A stretch of 47,866 nt of DNA from a virus. This document shows positions 15,548 through 23,407 of this stretch, piece after piece. Both the position numbers and the translations under genes were made by a program. The stretch lies in the IMG/VR virus record IMGVR_UViG_3300013102_000042, positions 1-47,866 of that record. The stretch is one strand, 5' to 3'. Positions within the stretch are counted from its first letter, which is position 1. Every line of letters starts with the position of its first letter. The notes beneath the pieces are model-generated. The model saw only the letters and a list, made by a program, of their open reading frames with translations. It was not told the origin of the DNA and made no database searches.

Positions 15548-16083
15548 ATTGATCTAAATATTGGCTCAACTATATTGTCATAATTTTGTATACAATTAGA
15601 TCAACTCTCATTATTCGATCAATTTTATTTATTCTAACTATTCGATCAATTCTGATTATCATAATCTTCGATCAATTAATTATCAGAATATTCTAAATAA
15701 TATTAATATTCTAAATTGTTTAATTAGTCTGAATATTCTATGTATTCTGATTATCGCTCAACTTTGAATATTCATTCTATTCTGAATTATCTGAATATTT
15801 GATTAAACTGAATATTATAAATTATCTGAATATTGTGAATAACTGAATTATCTAAAATATTAGAATTGTCTGACTATTTGAATATTCTTAATTATTAGAA
15901 TTATCTGATTATTCAATTATTCAGAATTATCTGAATAGTCTTAATTAGTTGAATATTGTAAATTATCTGATTATTCTAATAATACTGAATAGTTAAATTA
16001 TTTAGATCAAAATTATCAGAATATTCACGCTATTCTCATTGTGTCGCTCAATTAGATTATTGTGAATCCTTTCGCTCAGTAGT

Positions 16084-16171
16084 GTATTAACGTATTAACT
16101 TGATAGCACTTTAGTAGACTAGCGTATTAACGTATTAACGCATTAGTGAGATAACGCACTAGTGAGATAAA
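16084..16171 (+). repeat. Cluster of short tandem repeats
   Basis: GTATTAACGTATTAAC (a doubled 8-mer) occurs at 16084-16099 and 16124-16139. It is followed at once by two tandem 16-mers, GCATTAGTGAGATAAC (16140-16155) and GCACTAGTGAGATAAA (16156-16171). Confidence 0.85.
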
Positions 16172-16362
16172 GAAAAAAAGATTTGGTAAATAATCTGAAT
16201 ATTCTGATAACTCTCAGATGTTTCGCATGGGAGGACTTTTGGACTTTTGTTTTTCTGTAGGATATATAGTAGTAACACGAGCTATGGAATAGAGCTGATC
16301 AATACTATAACATATATATATTTGTTGCGAATTTTTCAATTTGTCCTAAGTAACAGCGACAT

Positions 16363-16424
16363 GTTTTAACTACGGTGAAATATGCATAACTTTACACGAG
16401 TCCGTTTTAACTACGGTGAATATG
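16363..16424 (+). repeat. Two direct repeats upstream of the endonuclease promoter
   Basis: GTTTTAACTACGGTGAA followed by ATATG or TATG occurs at 16363-16384 and 16404-16424, spaced 41 bp. They lie just before the -35 box at 16435 and could be operator sites for that promoter. Confidence 0.75.
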
Positions 16425-16434
16425 TTATACTTTT

Positions 16435-16463
16435 TTGACGAGAGCAAAAGATAATGATATACT
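16435..16463 (+). promoter_or_regulatory. Sigma-A promoter of the HNH endonuclease gene
   Basis: TTGACG 16435-16440, 17 bp, TATACT 16458-16463, with TGA before the -10 box. Confidence 0.82.
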
Positions 16464-16485
16464 TATATAAGAAGGGAGTTTTAAA

Positions 16486-17178
16486 ATGGGAAAAATAAAA
16501 GATTTAAAAGGTATGAAATTTAATAGGTTATTAGTGTTAGAAAAAACAGATAAGCCAAAAACCGCAAACAAGAACAATAGACAATCATTTTGGCTATGTA
16601 TATGTGACTGTGGTAATAAAAAGACAGTGGCAAGCTATAGTTTAACTCATGGAGAGACTAAATCGTGTGGATGTATACTTACAGAAGTTTTATTAGACAG
16701 GAATAAAAAGATGCAAAAGCATAATATGACTGGCGAGAGAATTTATAGAATATACGATAATATGAAGAGAAGATGTAGAGATAAGAATAATAAAAGCTTC
16801 AAAGATTATGGTGGTCGTGGTATTACAGTATGCGATTATTGGCTAGATAGAGAGAAGGGTTTCATTAATTTCTATAATTGGTCGATGGAGAATGGATATA
16901 ACGACAGTTTGACAATAGATAGAGTTGATAATGACGGAAATTACGAACCGAACAACTGCAAGTGGACTACAATAAAAGAACAGGCTAGAAATAAAAGAAG
17001 CAATAGCCGTGCAACTGTAAATGGCAAGTATTATAATACTTTAATTGAACTGTCAGAAGATTATCCAAAAATAGGATATAAAAATATATGCAATAGATAT
17101 TTTCATGGTGATAGAGATGATAGATTAATCAGAGCGGTTGCAAATAATGGTGAAAAAAATAAAGTACATAGAGAATGA
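16486..17178 (+). CDS. HNH/AP2-like homing endonuclease, 230 aa
   Basis: The N-terminus has a zinc module (CICDCGNKKTV... SCGC, about residues 43-66) typical of phage HNH/AP2-type free-standing endonucleases. RIYRIYDNMKRRCRDKNN and YGGRGITVCDYWLD follow. The nuclease-like core is LTIDRVDNDGNYEPNNCKW, then TTIKEQARNKRSN, which binds DNA. Such genes are selfish mobile elements that cut alleles lacking them. It is isolated, with its own promoter, between two gene-free regions. This suggests independent insertion. Confidence 0.87.
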   Translation: MGKIKDLKGMKFNRLLVLEKTDKPKTANKNNRQSFWLCICDCGNKKTVASYSLTHGETKSCGCILTEVLLDRNKKMQKHNMTGERIYRIYDNMKRRCRDKNNKSFKDYGGRGITVCDYWLDREKGFINFYNWSMENGYNDSLTIDRVDNDGNYEPNNCKWTTIKEQARNKRSNSRATVNGKYYNTLIELSEDYPKIGYKNICNRYFHGDRDDRLIRAVANNGEKNKVHRE

Positions 17179-17690
17179 CATGAGCTACATTAGATAACAA
17201 AAAGAAATGACATTTGAATTATAAATTCAAATTAATCCGAACGATATAGAAGAAAATGAAAATCTGTATTGAGCTTTATTTAATATCTTAATCAAAAGAC
17301 CTAAAAGAAGAGTAAATCTACAGTATGAAGGGGTTTCTAAATCAGAATGCCCCTTCGGATCAATTATCTCCACTATCCATCACATACAGAAGAAAGCCAG
17401 TTCCTAGAATACTCTCTATTAAGCGTATTCGAACACCCCATATTTCTTGATAAAATCCGTATTTTATACATATTCTATCGACCCCAAACAAAATGAACAT
17501 TTCTATTATATGTCGGCTCAGAACAAGATGAGTCCCTACAATACATGCAAATAATAAATTACACCTACCCCTATATAGTATATCGGCATAAAAGAAGACG
17601 AGTTTTTTGAATCTCTTCCTATATAATATACACGATACCCCTATCACACATATTTACGCTCAAAAGAAAGCCAACATTTATTTTAAATAT
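17179..17690. other. 512-bp intergenic region, no gene seen
   Basis: The only hairpin is GAAGGGG (17327-17333) with CCCCTTC (17350-17356); it lacks a T-run. Degenerate 20-25 bp motifs recur: AAAGAAAGCCA near 17661, GAAGAAAGCCA near 17390 and TCGGC-AAGA-GAGT types near 17513 and 17582. A minus open frame (17360-17647) has no SD and odd composition. The region may hold remnants or binding sites. Confidence 0.5.
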
Positions 17691-17693
17691 CTG

Positions 17694-17723
17694 TTGACAA
17701 ACGATAGTACCCTATGCTATACT
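17694..17723 (+). promoter_or_regulatory. Sigma-A promoter (18-bp spacer)
   Basis: TTGACA 17694-17699 and TATACT 17718-17723, spaced 18 bp. It starts the block of small accessory genes. Confidence 0.85.
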
Positions 17724-17754
17724 ATGTATATACCAATTGAGGGAGCGATGTTCA

Positions 17755-18240
17755 ATGCAAATGACACAACAACAAATCGAAGTATACGCAAAAGATTTCT
17801 TAAAGAAGCAATACAATTTAGAGCTAACCGTTCCGATTGAAATAAACGGAAGATTGAAAATTGTACTAGGTAGATTTAAAAACACAGGTGCAATAAATAG
17901 AAGACCTGTAAAAATTGAAATGTCAAAACAATATTTAATTCATGGAAAATTAGAAGATATCCAATCTACAATCAGACATGAGTGCATTCATTACGCTCTG
18001 TATGTGACTGGCAAACCTTATAAAGATGGTGAAAGATTATTCGAAAGTGAGTTAAGAAAGTTTGATACAAATTCAACTAAAACAACATCGTTAAGACTTG
18101 AAAGAAATGTAAGTCTATACAAATGCTCATGTACTACTCATGTAAAAAAGAGAGCATTAAGAAATGGTGGCAAATATCATCGTTGCACTCGTTGTAAATC
18201 TAGTCTGACTTACATAGGAAAAGAAAAGCGATTAGTATAA
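17755..18240 (+). CDS. SprT-like zinc metalloprotease domain protein
   Basis: This 161-aa protein has the zinc-protease motif HECIH at residues 75-79 in IRHECIHYALYVTG. A C-terminal zinc ribbon uses C124, C126, C144 and C147 (YKCSCTTH, HRCTRCKSSL). The layout equals SprT/SprT-like proteins, including the Spartan catalytic domain that removes DNA-protein crosslinks. ATG 17755 lies nine bases after GGGAG; upstream in-frame starts fall before the SD. Phage copies may clear crosslinked or host DNA-bound proteins, which is inference. Confidence 0.9.
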   Translation: MQMTQQQIEVYAKDFLKKQYNLELTVPIEINGRLKIVLGRFKNTGAINRRPVKIEMSKQYLIHGKLEDIQSTIRHECIHYALYVTGKPYKDGERLFESELRKFDTNSTKTTSLRLERNVSLYKCSCTTHVKKRALRNGGKYHRCTRCKSSLTYIGKEKRLV

Positions 18241-18276
18241 TTGCTAGTCGCTAATAAAAGGAGATGCTTATGATTT

Positions 18277-18513
18277 ATGAGTGTACAAAAAATAATTAGG
18301 ACACCATACGCTAACAACATGTTTCTATACGCTGAAATAAAGAATCTGAAATGGTATCATAAATTAGGATGGGTTAGTAAATTTGTAAATCTGACGGAAG
18401 ACGAGGATTACATACTAGTTTCTAAAAAGCCTATCTGTACAATTATCATTCCAAATTCAAACGATAATTACAATTACAAAGTAGGATGTAGAGTAGGCGA
18501 AGGTATCAATTAA
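18277..18513 (+). CDS. Hypothetical protein, 78 aa
   Basis: It follows the SprT-like gene by 36 bp with AAAGGAG upstream. A nearer ATG at 18270 opens a nine-codon frame that could couple to it. The protein (IIRTPYANNMFLYAEIKNLK) looks beta-rich and basic. Not recognised. Confidence 0.65.
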   Translation: MSVQKIIRTPYANNMFLYAEIKNLKWYHKLGWVSKFVNLTEDEDYILVSKKPICTIIIPNSNDNYNYKVGCRVGEGIN

Positions 18514-18533
18514 ACAGAAGGGATGATGTGTTT

Positions 18534-18797
18534 ATGGGTTTTTATAGAATGGCTACGGATGATGATTTCTTGCGAAAGATGGCGGAAATAAAAATTCCAG
18601 AGATTACAAAGGAATCAATCATGAAGAATAAAAGAGTAGAGGTTAGAAATATTAGAGACTGCAGAATTATTACCAAGGAAGGATTGTTTACTTGCAAAGA
18701 TAGATGTCATGAATTTTTATCTGTTGTTATGGCTTACGATGACCATATAAGCGGTAGAATCATATTCACGGATTATTCAACTAAATCACTTAAATAG
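18534..18797 (+). CDS. Hypothetical protein, 87 aa
   Basis: AGAAGGGATG supports ATG 18534 over an upstream GTG. The N-terminus (MGFYRMATDDDFLRKMAEIK) resembles the start of several phage small proteins of unknown role. Two Cys (TCKDRCHEF) lie mid-protein. Not recognised. Confidence 0.66.
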   Translation: MGFYRMATDDDFLRKMAEIKIPEITKESIMKNKRVEVRNIRDCRIITKEGLFTCKDRCHEFLSVVMAYDDHISGRIIFTDYSTKSLK

Positions 18798-18807
18798 ATA
18801 TTATCTG

Positions 18808-18836
18808 TTGACAATAGATAATATCTATGGTATACT
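18808..18836 (+). promoter_or_regulatory. Sigma-A promoter
   Basis: TTGACA 18808-18813, 17 bp, TATACT 18831-18836, TGG before the -10 box. Confidence 0.9.
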
Positions 18837-18871
18837 TATTATAACAAATAATAGAAGTGGAGAGATATTCA

Positions 18872-19411
18872 ATGAATATTCTAACTAACAAAGTGGTTCA
18901 AGGTGAATTGGCAAGAATAGAAAGATTAATCGGTACAGACGATGGAAGAAATGTAGAGTATGACCTTGCAGTCTTAGAAGGTAACTTAAGTCTAATTCAA
19001 GAATGGCTAAACAAAGGTGGCGACAAAAACGGTGTTATCATTGACAGTAACATGTGGGATGAGTGTCACACTTCATTTAATATAATCTTAGACAGTCTTG
19101 ATCTAAAAATTGACTTCGACAACAGTAATGAATTTGATTATGAATTGCTAATAGTGAAGAAAGAAGTGACATTAGACTACTTCTTGAGAGATAAAATATA
19201 TAATGATTTAGTAGGATTGTTCACTGGATATATGATAGATGCTGACAATAAAGATGATGAGCTTCATTGGATAAGTAAGACTCTTAGATTAGCCGATATG
19301 TCAATAGAGCAACTTATTAAAGAAAATCTTGAATACGTAACAAACGATGAAATGTTAGGATTCTTGAATGATTATATCACTGAGTATTTCAAAAATGTAA
19401 TAATCGCTTGA
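18872..19411 (+). CDS. Acidic helical protein, 179 aa
   Basis: Start ATG 18872 has GGAGAG upstream in the shared AGAGATNTTCAATG leader. The protein is acidic and mostly helical (GELARIERLIG, then DLAVLEGNLSLIQEWLNKGG). Its stop TGA overlaps the -35 box of the next promoter. Not recognised. Confidence 0.72.
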   Translation: MNILTNKVVQGELARIERLIGTDDGRNVEYDLAVLEGNLSLIQEWLNKGGDKNGVIIDSNMWDECHTSFNIILDSLDLKIDFDNSNEFDYELLIVKKEVTLDYFLRDKIYNDLVGLFTGYMIDADNKDDELHWISKTLRLADMSIEQLIKENLEYVTNDEMLGFLNDYITEYFKNVIIA

Positions 19412-19436
19412 CAAAAGATAATATGTATGGTATAAT
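19408..19436 (+). promoter_or_regulatory. Sigma-A promoter overlapping a stop codon
   Basis: TTGACA 19408-19413, 17 bp, TATAAT 19431-19436. The -35 box contains the TGA of the preceding gene. Confidence 0.9.
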
Positions 19437-19464
19437 TAATTATAACCTAAAGGGAGATGCTCAT

Positions 19465-20022
19465 ATGACAAACTTAAAAAAATATAACGAACTAATCGAA
19501 AGAAAGACTGAGCTAGGTATGGCTATGTCTATTGCAAAAATAGACATGATGAAAGCTAGGAATGAAATAAATCGCCTAGAAAAAGTCAAAGAGTCTGCTC
19601 AAGTAGAAGTAGACAAACTAAGTCCTGAGATTGAAAAAATTGAAGCTGAAATCTTACAAATGAATGAAGAGCTAGGACAATTAGATGGAGAAAAACATGG
19701 TATCACATTTAAAATTAACTTCTTTATCAGAACAAATAGATTCACTGGATTCGAGTTTAGCACTAGTGAAGGTATATACGTAGAAGAGTATGGCGATGAG
19801 CGCAACCTATTCCGTTTCGACAAATTTGAAGATGGTACTATGTGCGTTTCTATTGCTAACAGTGAAGAGTATTGCATTCATGAAGATGCATCAAGCCTTT
19901 TCGATTTTGATGCTCTTAATAAAATGTGCTTCGAACAAATCGACAATCTTCATAATCACACTGTAGAATTTTTAGAGTACTGTGAAGAAGAATTTGGCGA
20001 GTATGACGATTACGCAGTGTAA
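19465..20022 (+). CDS. Coiled-coil N-terminus, acidic C-terminus, 185 aa
   Basis: The frame is open from the promoter, but AGGGAG fixes ATG 19465 (MTNLKKYNEL). Residues 1-75 form a long coiled coil; the rest is acidic and beta-rich (FKINFFIRTNRFTGFEFSTS). It could be a two-part protein that dimerises through the coil. Not recognised. Confidence 0.74.
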   Translation: MTNLKKYNELIERKTELGMAMSIAKIDMMKARNEINRLEKVKESAQVEVDKLSPEIEKIEAEILQMNEELGQLDGEKHGITFKINFFIRTNRFTGFEFSTSEGIYVEEYGDERNLFRFDKFEDGTMCVSIANSEEYCIHEDASSLFDFDALNKMCFEQIDNLHNHTVEFLEYCEEEFGEYDDYAV

Positions 20023-20047
20023 AATTAATCTTATACCACATATTCTG

Positions 20048-20076
20048 TTGACAAACGATAGTATATGTGGTATACT
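20048..20076 (+). promoter_or_regulatory. Sigma-A promoter
   Basis: TTGACA 20048-20053, 17 bp, TATACT 20071-20076. Confidence 0.9.
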
Positions 20077-20102
20077 TAGTATATAGAAAAGGAGATGATA
20101 GC

Positions 20103-20234
20103 ATGAAGACTTGTAGATACATGGGTTTTTATTATGACATTTCAAGAATACATGAAGGATTAGGTCTTGTTTATTTAAAGTTAGGATTGTACGAAGTTCC
20201 TGTTAGGATTTCGGATTGCGAAGACATTGGATAA
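20103..20234 (+). CDS. Small protein, 43 aa
   Basis: The ATG at 20103 follows AAGGAGATGATAGC and encodes MKTCRYMGFYYDISRIHEGL, then a beta-like tail ending in DCEDIG. First gene after a strong promoter, with ideal SD spacing, so I accept it despite its length. Function unknown. Confidence 0.65.
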   Translation: MKTCRYMGFYYDISRIHEGLGLVYLKLGLYEVPVRISDCEDIG

Positions 20235-20270
20235 TATTCTAATTTTATACAGAAAAGGGGAATGATTAAA

Positions 20271-20540
20271 ATGACATTTGAACAATTTGCTGAAAATCCA
20301 CCAAAAAAATTAAAAGTTTACAATATAGGATTAGATAAATTTCACACTCTAACATTGACGGAAGAAAAAGAAGAGGGAGAAGAGTATATCACTTCAAATC
20401 TAGGTAATAGTTCTAGGGTTGTAAGAAGTTATTGGAATCTTGAAAAAGCATTTAAGTATGCAGTAGATTGGAAATACAAAAAACCTTTATATGTTGACGA
20501 GATTGCAACTAGAGGATTTGGAGTTAATCTTATGAGATAA
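20271..20540 (+). CDS. Hypothetical protein, 89 aa
   Basis: AAGGGG lies ten bases before ATG 20271 and almost touches ATG 20262, so 20271 is chosen. The sequence (MTFEQFAENPPKKLKVYNIG) begins like a small domain with a Pro-rich turn. Basic Trp/Tyr-rich segments (SYWNLEKAFKYAVDWKYKK) follow. Not recognised. Confidence 0.68.
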   Translation: MTFEQFAENPPKKLKVYNIGLDKFHTLTLTEEKEEGEEYITSNLGNSSRVVRSYWNLEKAFKYAVDWKYKKPLYVDEIATRGFGVNLMR

Positions 20541-20591
20541 AATGTTGAATTTATTTACATTTGGCATGAAAAAGAAAGGGGAAATTATAAT

Positions 20592-20843
20592 ATGATTAAT
20601 TTATATGGTTTGTTCAATGACAGATGGAGTATGTTAGATTCAACTGAAATTGCCGAATTATTAATTAAAGATGTTAAAAAAGACTGGTGGGAATGTGATA
20701 GATATGCAATTAAAGAAGGTGGAAAATTAATAGAATTTACAAAGGATGAAGCAAGAGAAAATACTTTTGCGGAAATCAAAGAACATAGAAGAAATGATTA
20801 TTATAAGAAGTTAGCTAATTCATCTGATGCTTTGAGATGGTAG
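20592..20843 (+). CDS. Hypothetical protein, 83 aa
   Basis: AAAGGGG precedes ATG 20592. The protein is charged and Trp-rich (LIKDVKKDWWECDRYAIKEG). Not recognised. It is followed by the GATAAAA spacer element seen after many genes in this block. Confidence 0.67.
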   Translation: MINLYGLFNDRWSMLDSTEIAELLIKDVKKDWWECDRYAIKEGGKLIEFTKDEARENTFAEIKEHRRNDYYKKLANSSDALRW

Positions 20844-20876
20844 ATAAAAGGTTGACTTTCTACAGGGAGTGGTGTT

Positions 20877-21044
20877 ATGAGGGGTGTAATGATAGTTGAT
20901 TCGTTATTATTCAAAAAAGGTGAAGAGGTTGAAATTGTACACACTTTTTCATATCAAGATAAGCCTTCAAGCTATGTTTTAGATGGCATTGACGATGAGA
21001 GAAGAGAAACAGTCCCTCATTTATTTGTTAAAACAAGAGGATAA
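20877..21044 (+). CDS. Small protein, 55 aa
   Basis: GGGAGTGG precedes ATG 20877. The protein reads MRGVMIVDSLLFKKGEEVEI and continues as an acidic beta-rich chain ending VKTRG. The SD and the position between two spacer elements support it. Not recognised. Confidence 0.62.
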   Translation: MRGVMIVDSLLFKKGEEVEIVHTFSYQDKPSSYVLDGIDDERRETVPHLFVKTRG

Positions 21045-21075
21045 AAATATCGATTTCTACAGGAGGGGATAACAT

Positions 21076-21204
21076 ATGGAAAACGAATGTAATTGCGAAA
21101 AAATGTACGATTGTTGTGACTGCGGTTGTGAAGATGGAGATGGTTGTGGATGTCGTGGTTGTTGGTCTTGTAACGCATGTGAAGAGTGCTTAAGTGAAGA
21201 TTGA
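21076..21204 (+). CDS. Cysteine-rich metallothionein-like peptide, 42 aa
   Basis: The ATG at 21076 follows AGGAGGGGAT. Twelve of 42 residues are Cys, in CC, CxC and CxxC arrangements (YDCCDCGCEDGDGCGCRGC), and the rest are mainly Gly and acidic. This composition is that of a metallothionein or a compact zinc-cluster peptide. No named family fits. The low mass and acidic charge suggest metal binding in the cytoplasm; there is no signal peptide. Confidence 0.75.
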   Translation: MENECNCEKMYDCCDCGCEDGDGCGCRGCWSCNACEECLSED

Positions 21205-21218
21205 TAAGGAGTGGTGAT

Positions 21219-21416
21219 ATGAATTTAGAGGAAAGATTGCAAGTAGCAGAGGTGAAAGGTTATATATCGGTAAACGTTAAGTCGGAATGCTTTTATTTCT
21301 TCGTTAAAAGCAGTAATGCTATAAGAATAGGTGATACAGTAAAAGACTGTATGGATAACCAATACAGAGTAAATGAAATCATTAATAAATCAAGGATTTC
21401 GGCAGAAAGAAATTAA
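21219..21416 (+). CDS. Hypothetical protein, 65 aa
   Basis: AAGGAGTGG precedes ATG 21219, which I prefer over a frame open from 21201. The sequence is a small beta-rich domain (VKGYISVNVKSECFYFFVK, then IRIGDTVKDCMDNQYRVNEI). Not recognised. Confidence 0.66.
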   Translation: MNLEERLQVAEVKGYISVNVKSECFYFFVKSSNAIRIGDTVKDCMDNQYRVNEIINKSRISAERN

Positions 21417-21432
21417 TAAGGAGCGATGTTCA

Positions 21433-21681
21433 ATGGCGGAGTATAAAAACATTTTACAATCAGATGCAAAGTTCAGATATCAATTATTAAGCCGTATGCA
21501 AAGCGATTGTAATTATTATTTGGGATATGGAAACAGAAGTAAAAGACATTTATGGGCAGAAGATGAGAAAGAGCAAATTAAAGTAATGAAAATGTTGTGG
21601 AACATGTTTGCAGACGATGAAAAGCCAGAGTGGTTGACATGGGATGATATTTTAAATTATGAAATTAAGATGATGGGATAA
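21433..21681 (+). CDS. LPD11-like domain protein, 82 aa
   Basis: The pattern FRYQLLSRMQSDCNYYLGYG, then KRHLWAEDEKEQIKVMKMLW and KPEWLTWDDILNYE matches the large polyvalent protein-associated domain LPD11. That domain is found in giant phage and conjugative-element proteins and also as stand-alone small proteins. ATG 21433 follows AAGGAG in the common GATGTTCAATG leader. Polyvalent-protein domains are thought to act early after DNA entry. The precise role is unknown. Confidence 0.82.
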   Translation: MAEYKNILQSDAKFRYQLLSRMQSDCNYYLGYGNRSKRHLWAEDEKEQIKVMKMLWNMFADDEKPEWLTWDDILNYEIKMMG

Positions 21682-21715
21682 AGTATTATTTTTACAAAGG
21701 GAAGGAAGTCTTTAA

Positions 21716-21880
21716 ATGGGAAAATCAAATAGCTTAGACATAATTAAAATGTCAATGGAGGGAAGAAAAATAAAACAAGTTTCATTAAGCTATGCGAATG
21801 ATTTAGTTATTAAGTTTGAAGACGGTGGTATGGTGCTCTTAAAACAAAATGCATTTCAAGAATGGTCTATTGTAAAGTAG
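21716..21880 (+). CDS. Small protein, 54 aa
   Basis: GGGAAGGAAG precedes ATG 21716. The protein reads MGKSNSLDIIKMSMEGRKIK and then forms a beta-like segment (QVSLSYANDLVIKFEDGG). Not recognised. Confidence 0.6.
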   Translation: MGKSNSLDIIKMSMEGRKIKQVSLSYANDLVIKFEDGGMVLLKQNAFQEWSIVK

Positions 21881-21917
21881 ATAAAATAGTTATTTTAAAC
21901 AGGGAGGATATGATATC

Positions 21918-22079
21918 ATGAATGAAATTAAATATGTTAAACTAGAACATGTAGAAGAATTGTTAAAGTTGATCGAAACTAGAGATAGATATATGGATTG
22001 GACTAATGAATATGAAAGACTTAATAAAAAAGTAGACAATACTATTGATTGGTTGAAACGTAACGCTAAAACAGTTTAA
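21918..22079 (+). CDS. Small helical protein, 53 aa
   Basis: AGGGAGGATATG precedes ATG 21918. The sequence is one long charged helix (LEHVEELLKLIETRDRYMDW, then YERLNKKVDNTIDWLKRNA), probably a coiled-coil dimer. Not recognised. Confidence 0.65.
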   Translation: MNEIKYVKLEHVEELLKLIETRDRYMDWTNEYERLNKKVDNTIDWLKRNAKTV

Positions 22080-22094
22080 GGGAGAGATGTTCAT

Positions 22095-22373
22095 ATGGCG
22101 ACAGGTAGAATGATGATGAAACATAATGTGTTAAAGATAAAAGGCAGAGGTTACATACAGGTTATTAAAGAGAGTGGCAACTGGATGAATTACAAAGTTG
22201 TTGAGTTTAAGTGCGTTAGAGACATTAATAAGGCTAGTCTATGGAGCAAAGACCCACGTAGGAAGAATGAGATAAAGGGATACTTTAAAGGTATTACAGA
22301 TGTTGAAAAGATTGAGTTTGTAGAACACTCATCAGAAGCAGAATGCATTACCTTGGACAACAGTCCTATCTAA
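22095..22373 (+). CDS. Basic protein, 92 aa
   Basis: GGGAGAGATGTTCAT leads into ATG 22095. The N-terminus is basic (MATGRMMMKHNVLKIKGRGY) and a beta-rich domain follows. Not recognised. A bidirectional hairpin terminator follows three bases after the stop. Confidence 0.7.
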   Translation: MATGRMMMKHNVLKIKGRGYIQVIKESGNWMNYKVVEFKCVRDINKASLWSKDPRRKNEIKGYFKGITDVEKIEFVEHSSEAECITLDNSPI

Positions 22374-22375
22374 TC

Positions 22376-22405
22376 AAAAAGAATATGAGAAATCATATTC
22401 TTTTT
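22376..22405. terminator. Bidirectional hairpin terminator (GAAA loop)
   Basis: AAAAAGAATATGA-GAAA-TCATATTCTTTTT forms a 13-bp stem with a T-run on either strand. Confidence 0.88.
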
Positions 22406-22417
22406 ATACATAATCGC

Positions 22418-22446
22418 TTGACAAAAGAACTTATCTATGATATACT
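22418..22446 (+). promoter_or_regulatory. Sigma-A promoter
   Basis: TTGACA 22418-22423, 17 bp, TATACT 22441-22446. Confidence 0.9.
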
Positions 22447-22480
22447 TAGTATATATTAAAGGACAGGGAGCGGATAAGAT

Positions 22481-23407
22481 ATGACAGAAATTAAAGTTCT
22501 TGAAGGAAGAGTAGCAAAAGCAGTAGAAAAGGTTGAAAAATCTAAGAAAACAATCGAAAGACACCAAAAACAATTAGATAAGAAACTGATTGCAATCGCT
22601 AAAAAGGGTGTTGATCCGACTAATTTAGAATCATCTAAGCGTAAAGAAGATGGTACAGGTAGCGATTTTTATTGGGATATTTGTGAAATTGAATGCAAAC
22701 AATCAGATATCAAAGGAGCTACAAGAAATCTTAAAGATGCTGAACAAATCTTAGAAAATTGGAACGCTAAGCTGAATGTAGAAATAGAAAAAGAAAGATT
22801 CATTGAAGGTAACGCTCCACAAGTAATTAAAGACTTCTTAGATGATTGGAAAGAAAAAGCATATCAATGGTATGTGTTGCGATTCGATAGATATATGGCA
22901 CTTAAAAAAGACCTCTTAAAACAGGTTAATGAAGCGAGAATTGAATGTGTTAAAACTACATCTGATTACGCAAGACTTCTAGATGAGAATGGCGAAGTGC
23001 AAAGTGTTTATAAAGACAGTCTAGCAAATATCTTTCCTAGAACTCATATGATTGCTTATCTAAAAGAAAGAAAACTGGATGCCGATAGCGTTCATTCTAA
23101 GCTATCTAGTATTGCTGATGGGGTAATAATGAACATGACTACATATTATAGAGAAGAAGATAGATTAGCATGGTTAAATAAGACATTAGAAGCTGATAAG
23201 AAGTCTAAGATGTTAGACTTAATCAATAGAATCAATAGCGTTGTTGGAAGTATTACAGATGCCACAGGATTAAGAATTAGCGAAGTAGGTAATCTTAACG
23301 GAATTATTATTGGATCAAAAGGCTCGGCTAAAGTTGAGACTATTGGGGCAGGTGGATATAATATTCAATGTTTCCACTATAGAACATTAGTGAAACCAAT
23401 TAAGTAG
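22481..23407 (+). CDS. Coiled-coil protein with conserved C-terminal GGYNIQ motif, 308 aa
   Basis: Residues 1-110 are a long coiled coil (VLEGRVAKAVEKVEKSKKTI). The middle is helical. The end carries a Gly-rich region, GLRISEVGNLNGIIIGSKGS, then KVETIGAGGYNIQCFHYRTL. I recall this ending in polyvalent or plasmid proteins of Firmicutes, without a known function. GGGAGCGG precedes ATG 22481. It is transcribed alone, from its own promoter to a hairpin. Confidence 0.78.
   Translation: MTEIKVLEGRVAKAVEKVEKSKKTIERHQKQLDKKLIAIAKKGVDPTNLESSKRKEDGTGSDFYWDICEIECKQSDIKGATRNLKDAEQILENWNAKLNVEIEKERFIEGNAPQVIKDFLDDWKEKAYQWYVLRFDRYMALKKDLLKQVNEARIECVKTTSDYARLLDENGEVQSVYKDSLANIFPRTHMIAYLKERKLDADSVHSKLSSIADGVIMNMTTYYREEDRLAWLNKTLEADKKSKMLDLINRINSVVGSITDATGLRISEVGNLNGIIIGSKGSAKVETIGAGGYNIQCFHYRTLVKPIK

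Larger units (their letters stand above)
14640..16360. repeat. 1.7-kb gene-free AT-rich region with palindromes and repeats
   Basis: No credible gene is seen on either strand. The sequence is saturated with AATATTCTGA-type words. One copy forms the perfect 14-bp palindrome TCAGAATATTCTGA at 14934-14947. TTGATC, CGATCAA and GCTCAA words recur (for example 14763, 14867, 14891, 15615, 15642, 15668). These also frame the DnaA boxes at 12.2 kb. The region lies at the divergence of the minus and plus operons, where a replication origin, partition site or silencer would fit. Confidence 0.8.

Noticed and set aside
14640-16360. CRISPR array
   Set aside because: Repeats are short, degenerate and irregularly spaced, with no uniform repeat-spacer unit and no cas gene in the window.
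17360-17647. Minus-strand open frame of 95 codons in the gap behind the endonuclease
   Set aside because: GTG start without SD, no promoter, and a run of unusual residues. There is no support beyond the open frame.
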